Below, piece by piece: positions 54,765 through 63,075 of a stretch of 64,000 nt of DNA. Below the pieces are notes generated by a model. The model was not told where the DNA came from. It saw nothing but the letters and a program-made list of their open reading frames with translations, and made no database searches. The DNA comes from CAVPXC01 sp963709505 (GTDB lineage: Bacteria > Chloroflexota > Anaerolineae > JAAEKA01). A program made the position numbers and the translations under genes. Position 1 is the first letter of the stretch. Every line of letters begins with the position of its first letter. The stretch lies in assembly GCA_963709505.1 (NCBI GenBank), contig CAVPXC010000011.1:124001-188000 (forward strand). Direction: 5' to 3'.

Positions 54765-55736
54765 ATGGCCGCAGCAGACACCGCATCCAACACCAAAGCC
54801 GGCGCTTCAGGCTACAAAGCACAGCCCAGGCGAAGAGGACTTAGCGACAAGGCCATCGTCAAGCTGTTCATCTGGCCAACGCTGATCTTGCTGATTGCCT
54901 GGAACGTCTTTCCGCTGGTCTACAGCCTTTATCTGTCCTTCACCAACTATTCGGCCATCGTGCCCAAGGCGCCCGTCTGGGTGGGATTCGAAAACTACAA
55001 GGACATCCTCACCGATCCGCAGCTTTGGAAGTATTTTGCGACGACGGGACGGTATGCGTTGGTTTCGGTAGGAATTGAGACGCTACTTGGCTTTGGGCTG
55101 GCCATGCTAGTCAAGGAGAAGTTCAGAGGCAGCGGCTTGCTCACCACGCTGATCCTGATCCCGATGATGCTTTCACCGGTGGTGGTCGGCTTGTTCTGGA
55201 AGCTCATATACAACCCATCGTTTGGGTACTTCAACTATTTGCTGGGCTTCACAGACCCGACACGCGCTCCCGACATGCTGGCTGGCCGTTTCGCCAACGT
55301 GCCGGTAGCCAACCTGGCGCTCTGGGCCGTGGTGTTCGTAGACATCTGGATGTGGACGCCGTTCGTGATGCTGCTGGTGTTGGCGGGCCTCAAGGCCATC
55401 CCCGATTACCTGTACGAAGCCGCCGCCATCGACCGGGCCAGCACCTGGTTCCAGTTCTGGCGCATCACCCTGCCCCAGGTCATGCCGCTGCTGCTCATCG
55501 CCGTGCTGTTTCGGGTGATCGACTCCCTGAAGTCCTTCGACCTGGTGATGGGCATGACGGGCGGCGGCCCGGGAGATCAAACTGAGCTGATTGCCGTGAA
55601 CCTGTATCGACAGGCGTTTCTTGGGCAATGGCGCACAGGCGATGCCAGCGCCTTGGCCTACATCATCCTGATCATCATCATTGCTATCAGCAACCTCCTC
55701 ATCCGGTCGATCAACCAGGGCAACGAAGGGAGTTAG
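54765..55736 (+). CDS. Sugar/polyol ABC transporter permease (MalF type)
   Basis: 323 residues with six predicted helices after a basic cytoplasmic N-terminus (KAQPRRRGLSDKAIVKLFIW). The EAA loop is YEAAAIDRASTWFQFWRITLPQVMPLL. It is intact, unlike the neighbouring binding protein and ATPase frames. It pairs with the next permease; five bases separate them. Confidence 0.88.
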   Translation: MAAADTASNTKAGASGYKAQPRRRGLSDKAIVKLFIWPTLILLIAWNVFPLVYSLYLSFTNYSAIVPKAPVWVGFENYKDILTDPQLWKYFATTGRYALVSVGIETLLGFGLAMLVKEKFRGSGLLTTLILIPMMLSPVVVGLFWKLIYNPSFGYFNYLLGFTDPTRAPDMLAGRFANVPVANLALWAVVFVDIWMWTPFVMLLVLAGLKAIPDYLYEAAAIDRASTWFQFWRITLPQVMPLLLIAVLFRVIDSLKSFDLVMGMTGGGPGDQTELIAVNLYRQAFLGQWRTGDASALAYIILIIIIAISNLLIRSINQGNEGS

Positions 55737-55741
55737 AGACC

Positions 55742-56746
55742 ATGGCAGATTTCTACGAAACAGGGCCTGGCTATCCGGTTACCGAGTTGATCCGCGTCGA
55801 CAAGGTCAGCCCGGGCTCCAGACGGCGGCGCAATCTGCGCGCCTCGGCCGTCGTGGTCCTGGCGATCGTGGGGTTGATCCCCATCTTGATCATGATCATG
55901 ACTGCCTTCAAGACGCGTTCCGACGTCGTGGCGGTGCCGCCCAAGCTGTTCTTCCAGCCATCGTTAGAGGGCTTTGTCTTTCTGTTCACCGAACGCGCGG
56001 TGGTTTCCAAGGGTCGCATGGAGGAGTTCAAAAAGGCGGCCGAGTCAGGCGAAATGGGCTTGTTCGATCGAATCGCTTTCAAGAGCGGCCAGCAGATCAC
56101 CGGCCCCAGCGATTATGTTTTTCGCCTGCGCAACTCGTTGATTATTGCCGGTCTATCGACGCTCTTCTCGGTGATTCTCGGGTTTTTCGCGGCCTACGCC
56201 TTTAGCCGGTTCGACGTGCCAGGAAAAGGGGACCTCATGTTCTTTATCCTGAGCACGCGGATGCTGCCGGCTGTGGTGGTTACTATTCCCCTGTTCCTGA
56301 TGTACCGCCAGTTTGGCCTGCACGACACGCATATCGGCATGATTCTGCTGTATACCGTGTTCAACTTGTCGCTGGCAGTGTGGCTGCTCAAGGGCTTCAT
56401 CGACGAGATCCCCAAGGAATACGAGGAAGCCGCCTTGGTGGACGGCTACACCCGCATGCAGGCGATTTTCAAGATCGTGCTGCCGCAGGCCATGACCGGC
56501 ATCGCCGCCACCGTGGTGTTCTGTTTGATCTTCGCCTGGAACGAGTACGCCTTTGCCCTCATGTTGACCAGCGACACAGCCCGCACCGCGCCGCCAAGCA
56601 TCGCGACGATGCTGGGCCGCGGCGGCATCGAGTGGTCCGCTATCGCCGCCGGCAGCCTCGGCTTTCTGATCCCGGTCGTCATCGTCGTCTTCCTGCTGCG
56701 CGACTACCTGCTGCGCGGCGTGACCTTCGGCGCGGTGCGGAGGTAA
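55742..56746 (+). CDS. Sugar/polyol ABC transporter permease (MalG type)
   Basis: 334 residues from the ATG at 55742 (AGGGAG just upstream). After the first helix (VVVLAIVGLIPILIMIMTAF) there is an unusually long extracytoplasmic loop of about 90 residues (SKGRMEEFKKAAESGEMGLF) before the remaining five helices. The EAA loop is YEEAALVDGYTRMQAIFKIVLPQ. The C-terminus DYLLRGVTFGAVRR fits MalG partners. Confidence 0.88.
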   Translation: MADFYETGPGYPVTELIRVDKVSPGSRRRRNLRASAVVVLAIVGLIPILIMIMTAFKTRSDVVAVPPKLFFQPSLEGFVFLFTERAVVSKGRMEEFKKAAESGEMGLFDRIAFKSGQQITGPSDYVFRLRNSLIIAGLSTLFSVILGFFAAYAFSRFDVPGKGDLMFFILSTRMLPAVVVTIPLFLMYRQFGLHDTHIGMILLYTVFNLSLAVWLLKGFIDEIPKEYEEAALVDGYTRMQAIFKIVLPQAMTGIAATVVFCLIFAWNEYAFALMLTSDTARTAPPSIATMLGRGGIEWSAIAAGSLGFLIPVVIVVFLLRDYLLRGVTFGAVRR

Positions 56747-56750
56747 GATT

Positions 56751-57897
56751 ATGGCTGAAATCGATCTTCGCCAAGTAGAAAAGAAATTCGGCGCCAGTTG
56801 GGCGGTCAAGCCGATGGATTTGACCATCGAACACGGCGAGTTCGTGTGCCTGCTTGGGCCGTCCGGGTGCGGCAAGACCACGACGCTGCGCATGATCTCC
56901 GGGCTGGAGGCGGTCACCAGCGGCACGATCTGGCTGAACGGAAAAAACGTGACGTGGCACAATCCAAGCGACCGCGACATTGCTTTTGTCTTTCAGTTTT
57001 ATGCCCTGTATCCGCTCATGACCGTGCGCGATAACATCGCTTTTCCGCTGCGCGCTGAAGGGCAGAAGGCCGATGCGGTCGACAAGCGCGTCGCCGAGGT
57101 CGTCGATCTGCTGAAGATCGGCCACCTGCTGCGGATGAAGCCGGGCAAGCTGAGCGGCGGCGACCAGCAGCGCGTGGCCCTTGCGCGCGCCCTCGTGCGC
57201 AAACCGGCGGCCTTCCTGATGGACGAGCCGCTGGGCGCGCTCGATGCGGAGATGCGCGAGAGCATGCGCGCCGAGATCAAACGGCTGCACATCGCGGCGC
57301 ACGCCACCACGGTCTACGTCACCCACGACCAGGTCGAGGCGATGGCCATGGGCGACCGCATCGTGGTCATGTCCGCGGCCGAGGTTCAGCAGGTGGGCAC
57401 GCCGGCGCAAGTCTACTACGACCCCGCCAATCTCTTCGTCGCCCGCTTTATCGGCAGCCCGGGCATGAACTTAATCCCAGGACAAGTCGAAGGCGATGCG
57501 CTACGCTTGATCGGCGCCGACAACACCGTGCCCATCCCGCCGGCCTATGCTTTGACCGTACCAGGCGGCAAAGATACCTCCGGCGCAGTGATCGTCGGTT
57601 TCCGCCCGGAGGCAGCCGTGGTCCGCGACACGGGCCGGATGGGCGGCGAGGTGTACGCTGTCGGACATGCACGGCTCGTACAAGCTGCTGCACATCAATG
57701 TCGGCTTATCCGGGCCGGGTGCAGAGAATGCCGAGCCGCAAATCGTCCACGTCCGCAGCGATCGCATGGCTTCGCATCCTATCGGCAGTTTGGTCCGGTT
57801 CGACGTAAAGCCTGAGATGCTGCGCTTCTTCGACCCGGCGACCGAAAAGGCCATTGCACCCGCTACCCAACCGAAAGTCGTCGAGGTGATCCAGTGA
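56751..57897 (+). CDS. ABC transporter ATPase, MalK/UgpC-like, first of two (one frameshift)
   Basis: 381 residues after correction. Walker A GPSGCGKTTTL, Q-loop FVFQFYALYP, signature LSGGDQQRVALARAL (Asp where most have Gln), Walker B AAFLMDEPLGALD and the switch His in VYVTHDQVEAM. A TOBE/OB-fold regulatory domain follows (NLIPGQVEGD, IVGFRPEA). An extra G near 57661 shifts the frame inside the TOBE domain; the +1 frame resumes DMHGSYKLLHINVG. The stop overlaps the second ATPase gene by four bases. Confidence 0.88.
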
Positions 57898-58964
57898 GCA
57901 GCGTCGAGCTTCAACACATCAGCAAACGCTTTCCCTCGGTCACGACGCCGGTCACGGCGCTGGACGACGTGTCGTTCCTGGTGCACGACCGCGAGTTCTT
58001 TGTGCTGCTGGGGCCAACCGGCGCCGGCAAGACGACGACGCTGCGCATCATCGCCGCACTGCTGAAACAGGACGAGGGCAGCGTGCTCTTCGACGGCGAG
58101 CCGGTCGACGGCCTCACGCCGGCCGACCGGGACGTGGCCTTTGTCTTTCAGCAGTATTCGCTGTATCCGACGATGACGGTGTACGACAACCTGGCCTTCC
58201 CGCTGCGCTCGCCAATGCGCAAGACGCCGGAGCCGGAGATCAAGGAGCGGATCCAGCACGTTTCCGAGATCCTGCGCATCAGCCATCTGTTGGATCGCAA
58301 GACCGCCCGCCTGTCGGGCGGCGAGATGCAGCGCGTCTCGATTGGCCGGGCCATCGTGCGCGAGCCACGCCTCTTCCTGATGGACGAGCCGCTCTCCAAC
58401 CTGGACGCCAAGCTGCGCGAATCGCTGCGGGTGGAGCTGCAGCACATGCAGAAGACCCAGGGCAACACGACGCTGTTCGTCACGCACGACCAGATCGAGG
58501 CGTTGACCATGGCCGACCGCATCGGCGTGCTCGACAAAGGACGTCTGGTCCAGGTTGGGACGCCGGTCGACATCTACGACCGGCCCGCCAACACCTTTGT
58601 CGCCACCCTGGTGGGCACCCCGCGCATCAACCTGTTGAGCGCCACCCGCGAGGATGGCACGCTGACGATCGGCAACACCGGGATGCACATGCCGGTGCCC
58701 GCGGGTCGCACGCTGCCGGCCACGCTTCAAGTCGGCATTCGCCCCGAGGACATCCAGCTCGATCCGGCGGGGCAGTTTGTCGGACGGGTCACGCTCACCG
58801 AGCCGTTGGGCGTGGAGACGATCGTGCATATCCTGTCCGGCGAGCAGATCCTGTTGAGTATCATCCCAGGCATGACTCCGCTCCGCCTGAACGACGCGGT
58901 GCAGTTCAACATCCTGGGCGAGCGGTTGCATCTATTTGATGTGGATGGAAAACGAATTGAGTGA
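57894..58964 (+). CDS. ABC transporter ATPase, MalK/UgpC-like, second of two
   Basis: 356 residues, GTG start overlapping the first ATPase stop. Walker A GPTGAGKTTTLRII, Q-loop FVFQQYSLYPTMT, signature LSGGEMQRVSIGRAIV, Walker B LFLMDEPLSNLD, His in LFVTHDQIEALTM, then a TOBE domain (VGIRPEDIQLDP). It differs from the first ATPase in the signature (LSGGE versus LSGGD) and elsewhere, so a heterodimer is expected. Polyol importers such as the GlpST-type glycerol system have this two-ATPase layout. Confidence 0.9.
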   Translation: MSSVELQHISKRFPSVTTPVTALDDVSFLVHDREFFVLLGPTGAGKTTTLRIIAALLKQDEGSVLFDGEPVDGLTPADRDVAFVFQQYSLYPTMTVYDNLAFPLRSPMRKTPEPEIKERIQHVSEILRISHLLDRKTARLSGGEMQRVSIGRAIVREPRLFLMDEPLSNLDAKLRESLRVELQHMQKTQGNTTLFVTHDQIEALTMADRIGVLDKGRLVQVGTPVDIYDRPANTFVATLVGTPRINLLSATREDGTLTIGNTGMHMPVPAGRTLPATLQVGIRPEDIQLDPAGQFVGRVTLTEPLGVETIVHILSGEQILLSIIPGMTPLRLNDAVQFNILGERLHLFDVDGKRIE

Positions 58965-59048
58965 TGAGTGATGAATGATGAATGATGAATTCGGAGTTCG
59001 GAGTCCGAACTCCGATCATATCATCACTCATCATTCATCATTCATCAT
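58961..59048. repeat. 88-base nested palindrome of RTGATGA and TCGGAGT heptamers
   Basis: Left: GTGATGA twice, ATGATGA twice (58961-58988). Centre: TCGGAGTTCGGA, G, TCCGAACTCCGA (58991-59015), itself made of two TCGGAGT units. Right: TCATCAC, TCATCAT three times (59021-59048). The outer arms pair with one mismatch. It starts on the ATPase stop codon and ends 33 bases before the isomerase gene. Confidence 0.88.
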
Positions 59049-59081
59049 TCTCCGAACTAGCTTCTCAAAGGAGAGAAAATC

Positions 59082-59933
59082 ATGCGTTTCGGTGTCAACA
59101 CATGGGTTTGGACGTCGCCGCTGACTGTGGCGGAGTTGGAGACGCTGGCGCCGCTTGTCGCCAGCATGGGTTTCGACTGGATCGAGGCGCCGCTGGAGAG
59201 CCTGGACGACCTGGACTACGAGCGGGCCAACGAGATCATTCGGGCCAACGGCCTGGGCGTGAGCTGCTGTGTGGCGATGGGCCCGGATCGTGACCTGATC
59301 CATCCGGACGCGGCCATTCGCGAGAGCGGCATGGCCTATGTGCGGGGCGCGATCGAGGCCACGGCTGCGCTGAGCGCCACGAACCTGGTGGGCCCGCTGT
59401 ATGCCACGGTGGGCCGCACCTGGCAGCAGACGCCGGAGGAGCGGGCGCACGACCTTGACTTGCTGGTGGAGAACTTGAGCGCGTTGGCCGAATACGCCGC
59501 GAAGTTCGACGTGGTTACTGTGCCTCGAGCCGCTCAATCGCTTCGAGACCAGCTTTATCAACCTGGCCACGCAGGCGATCGAGGTCATCGACCGTGTCAA
59601 CCATCCCAACTGCCAGATCATGCTCGATACGTTCCACATGAACATCGAGGAGAAGTCGCTGGGCGACGCGATCCGCGCCGCCGGCCCGCGGCTCAAGCAC
59701 CTGCACGCCTGCGAAAACGACCGCGGCGCGCCGGGCTCCGGCAATGTCCAGTGGGACGACGTGCGCCAGGGCCTGAAGGACATCGGCTACGACGGCCCGG
59801 TGGTGATCGAGTCGTTCACGGCCAAGGTCAAGAGCATCGCCCGCGCCGCCGCCATCTGGCGCGCGCTCGCGCCGACACAGGATGATTTGGCGCGGGAGGG
59901 TGTTGTGTTCTTGAAGAAGTTCTATTGCAGTAA
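59082..59933 (+). CDS. Sugar phosphate isomerase/epimerase, TIM barrel (frameshifted)
   Basis: About 283 residues; ATG at 59082 after AAGGAGAG. AP endonuclease family 2/xylose-isomerase-like barrel: MRFGVNTWVWTSPLTVAELE, then GLGVSCCVAMGPDRDL. An extra C near 59523 shifts the frame; the +1 frame gives LEPLNRFETSFINLATQAIE, IMLDTFHMNIEE with metal-binding Asp and His, LKHLHACENDRGAPGSG and GYDGPVVIESF. A further slip near 59920 would end the protein at 59933; otherwise the frame runs on into repeat-like DNA. It probably isomerises or epimerises the imported sugar or its keto form (tagatose-3-epimerase-like). Confidence 0.75.
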
Positions 59934-60088
59934 CAATCGTGTCAGCGTGTTCCAGTGTCATGTGTCAAGTCGGAGCAGTCGTCAAAGCTACTCTGACACT
60001 CCGACATTCCGGGTTACTGGTACGAACGTGTTACACGCCCAATCTGACACATCCACTCAACCACATCTCTTCAAAGGAGAAACCAATC

Positions 60089-61100
60089 ATGGCACGACCA
60101 GTCACTCTTTTCAGCGGCCAATGGGCCGATTTGACCTTTGACAACTTTGCGAAAAGGCTAAATCGTTTGGCTACGACGGCGTCGAGATCGCCTGCTGGGG
60201 CGATCATTTCGAAGTTGACAAGGCCATGGAGGACGATCACTACGTTCAAGGCCGTTGGGACATCCTCAACAAACACGGTCTGAAGTGCTTTGCCATCAGC
60301 ACCCACCTGGTGGGCCAGGCTGTGGCCGATCGGATCGACGAGCGGCATGCCGCGATCCTGCCCATCCCGCCTTTGGGCGACGGCAAAGAGGAGGGTGTGC
60401 GCAGCGCGCGGCCGAGGAAATGAAGAACACGGCCCGCGCCGCGGCCAAGTTCGGCGTCAAGGTGGTTCCCGGCTTCACCGGCTCGCCCATCTGGCACATG
60501 GTCTATTCTTTCCCACCCAACTTCCGGCGGATATCTTGAAAAGGGTCATGGCACTGTTCGCCGAGCTGTGGACGCCCATCCTGGACGTGTTCCAGGCAGG
60601 ATGGTGTCAAGTTCGCGATCGAGGTGCATCCCACCGAGATCGCCTATGACTATCGTGAGCGCCGAGAACGCGCTTGAACGCCGTCAACGGCACCCGGCCT
60701 TCGGCTTCAACTACGACCCAAGCCATTTCGTTTATCAGAATCGTGGACTACGTCGGCTTCATTCGCAAGTTCGCCGATCGGATCTTCCACGTTCACATGA
60801 AGGACGCCTACCGGGCATCCTATCGAATGGGCGCAACGGCATGTTCGGCGGCCATCTCAACTTTGGCGATCACCGGCGCGGCGTGGGACTTCGTCTCGCT
60901 CGGCCGCGGCGTCGTGAACTTCGAGGCGATCATTCCGGGCGCTGAATCGACATCGGCTACTGGGGCCCGCTCTCGGTGGAGTGGGAGGACGGCAGGATGG
61001 ACCGCGAGCAGGGCGCCGCCGAGGCCTGCCGCGTTCGTCAAGCGCCTGGACTTTGCGCCGTCGGCGCTGGCCTTCGACGCCGCGTTTGCATCGAAGATGA
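60089..61100 (+). pseudogene. Sugar phosphate isomerase/epimerase, TIM barrel (many frameshifts)
   Basis: It starts at the ATG at 60089 (AAAGGAGAA upstream; MARPVTLFSGQWADLTFDNF). Conserved pieces are scattered over three frames: SFGYDGVEIACWGDHFEVDK, LNKHGLKCFAISTHLVGQAV, NTARAAAKFGVKVVPGF, ELWTPILDVF, KFAIEVHPTEIAYD, AFGFNYDPSHF, VGFIRKFADRIFHVHMKDAY and FVKRLDFAPSALAFDAAF. The order is that of one xylose-isomerase-like TIM barrel of about 335 residues. At least six frame changes, several of them -1, occur within 900 bases, the densest cluster in the window. The end is estimated from where homology stops. Confidence 0.7.
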
Positions 61101-61156
61101 ACCGCAACCAAGGACATGTCAGATCGTACGTCGACGCGGGCGTAGGAGGTATCATC

Positions 61157-62352
61157 ATGAGCGAAGGAACTGGTTTCACCGCGATGGCCGCAGGCCAGAC
61201 CGCTGGCGAGGCGCCTGAGGTCGGCGTTGGCATGCTGGGCTATGCCTTCATGGGCAAAGCGCACAGCAACGCCATGAAGAAGATTCCGTACATGATGTAC
61301 CCGCCGGTGGCGATCCCGAAGTTGGTGGCCATCTCCGGCCGGGATGAAGCCAAAGTGGCGGAGGCAGCCAAGCGTTTTGGCTATCAGAAGTACTACACCG
61401 ATTGGCGGGCGATGATCGAGGACCCGGACGTCCAGCTCGTGGACAACGGCGGCCCCAACAATCTGCACGCCGATCCGTCGATTCTGGCCGCGCAGCTCGG
61501 CAAGCACGTGCTGTGCGAAAAGCCGCTGGCCCGCACCGCGGCCGAGGCCAAGGCGATGTGGGATGCGGTGGAGACGGCCAAGATCAAGCACATGGTGGCC
61601 TTCAACTACCGTTTCGTGCCGGCCGTCCGCATGATCCGTGACCTGATCGACCAGGGCGCGTTTGGCCGGATCTACCACTTCCGGGCGATGTACCTGCAAG
61701 AATGGATCATGCCGCACTACGGCACGCCGATCATCTGGCGGCTGGAGAAGGACGTGGCCGGCAGCGGCGCGCTGGGCGACCTGGGCGCGCACATCATCGA
61801 CCTGGCCCATTACCTGGTGGGCGGCGTCAAGAGCGTCAGTCGGGCCTGACCAGCACCTTCATCAAGGAGCGGGACAAGGGCGACGGCGGCACCGGCGTGG
61901 TGGACGTGGACGATGCCTTCGCGGCCGCCGTCGAGTTTGAGAACGGCGCGATCGGCACGCTGGAGTCCACCCGCTTTGCGGCCGGCCGCAAGAACCACAA
62001 CGTGTTCGAACTCAACGCCGAAAAGGGCTCGGTGCGTTTCAATCTGGAGCGCATGAACGAGGCCGAGGTGTTCTGGATCGACGACACCCCGAAGGCGACG
62101 CAGGGCTTCCACAACGTGCTTGTGTCCGAGGGCTATCATCCCTGGTGGGGCAACTGGTGGCCGCACGGGCACATCATCGGCTGGGAGCACACCTTCGTGC
62201 ACGAGATCAACCACCTGCTGGACGCCATCGTCAACGACAAGCCGGTCGGCCCGCACGGCGCCACGTTCGAAGATGGCTACCGCTGTGCAGTCGTCTGCGA
62301 CGGCATCGTCGAGTCCGCGCAGAGCGGGCGGCGGGTGGATATCAAGTACTAG
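61157..62352 (+). CDS. Gfo/Idh/MocA-family oxidoreductase (one frameshift)
   Basis: About 398 residues; start chosen for AGGAGGT at 61144-61150. NAD(P)-dependent dehydrogenase of sugars or inositols: VGVGMLGYAFMGKAHSNAM (Rossmann loop), VALVDNGGPNN-like strand (VQLVDNGGPNN), HVLCEKPLARTAAEAK with the catalytic Lys, FNYRFVPAV and LGDLGAHIIDLAHYLVG. A frame change near 61845 separates residue 231 from GLTSTFIKERDKGDGG and the substrate-binding end (WGNWWPHGHIIGWEHTFVHE). It probably oxidises the sugar or polyol supplied by the importer, feeding the isomerases beside it. Confidence 0.85.
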
Positions 62353-62476
62353 CCAGAGTGTCAGAGTGTCAGAGGTGTCAGAGTGTCAAGTGTCAGAGCT
62401 CGAAGTCTGCAGCTGACACTTCGACACTCTGACACTCTGACACCTGACACTCTGACATCTGACCCCTGACACTCCC
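62353..62476. repeat. CAGAGTGT / TGACACC arrays in inverted orientation
   Basis: The left arm (about 62355-62398) repeats CAGAGTGT with one CAAGTGT. The right arm (about 62413-62474) repeats TGACACTC, TGACACC and TGACATC. The units are the same as at 48601-48763. Most of the gap between the oxidoreductase and the next gene is repeat DNA. Confidence 0.88.
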
Positions 62477-62488
62477 AGGAGCCCGCCC

Positions 62489-62890
62489 ATGCACCGTCCC
62501 ACCGTGCCTCGATCCCTGCCGATCACTGCCGTTGTGTTGATCGTTCTTGGCCTGATCGCCATGCGGGTGATCCCGCAAGTCGCTACGCCGCAGCAGATGT
62601 CCAAGAACGTGCTGCTCAGCGCGATTCCCTTTATCTTGATCTTTGCGGCGATCATTATCCTGTACATCTCGCTCATCTGGGCGCTTGCCACGGCTCTGAA
62701 AGGCGTCATCTCGGCGAGATCGTACAATATCTTCATGAAGATCATCATTGCCGGGATTCTGCTTGGCATTGTGGGCATGTTCCAGCCTTGGGCGATGGTC
62801 TTCTATACCTGGGGCTTTGTGCTGCTGTTGATCTCTACCCTGACCTACATCGTGGTGAGCCACATCTCGCCGGCTCCGGAGCGAGATTGA
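62489..62890 (+). CDS. Small four-helix membrane protein of unknown function
   Basis: 133 residues; AGGAG seven bases upstream. Four hydrophobic helices are evident: AVVLIVLGLIAMRVI, IPFILIFAAIIILYISLIWAL, FMKIIIAGILLGIVGMF and FVLLLISTLTYIVV. There are no charged residues suited to transport and no domain I recognise. Its position between the oxidoreductase and xylose isomerase suggests membership of the sugar operon, but the function is unknown. Confidence 0.6.
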   Translation: MHRPTVPRSLPITAVVLIVLGLIAMRVIPQVATPQQMSKNVLLSAIPFILIFAAIIILYISLIWALATALKGVISARSYNIFMKIIIAGILLGIVGMFQPWAMVFYTWGFVLLLISTLTYIVVSHISPAPERD

Positions 62891-63075
62891 CAATCAACCC
62901 GCCTATATCGTCCCGTCCCCGCAAGGAATGCAAGGAGCTGCAGCAGCGGTAGGCAATGGTGCTTGCCGCTGCTGCCCAACCCTCAAAACCTGTTTGCAAA
63001 CAGCTTGGTGGACTTGTCCTCGAAGACCACTGCAAACCCGCAAAGCTGTGTTGTGACAACCCAAAGGAAAACCAC

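Noticed and set aside
57501..58931. 476-codon minus-strand open frame
   Set aside because: Antisense of the two ABC ATPase genes, which carry complete Walker, signature and TOBE motifs.
59939..60020. Another heptamer array between the two isomerase genes
   Set aside because: GTGTCA and TGACAC words occur, but spacing is irregular and no tandem period of 7 holds, so it is at most a degraded array.
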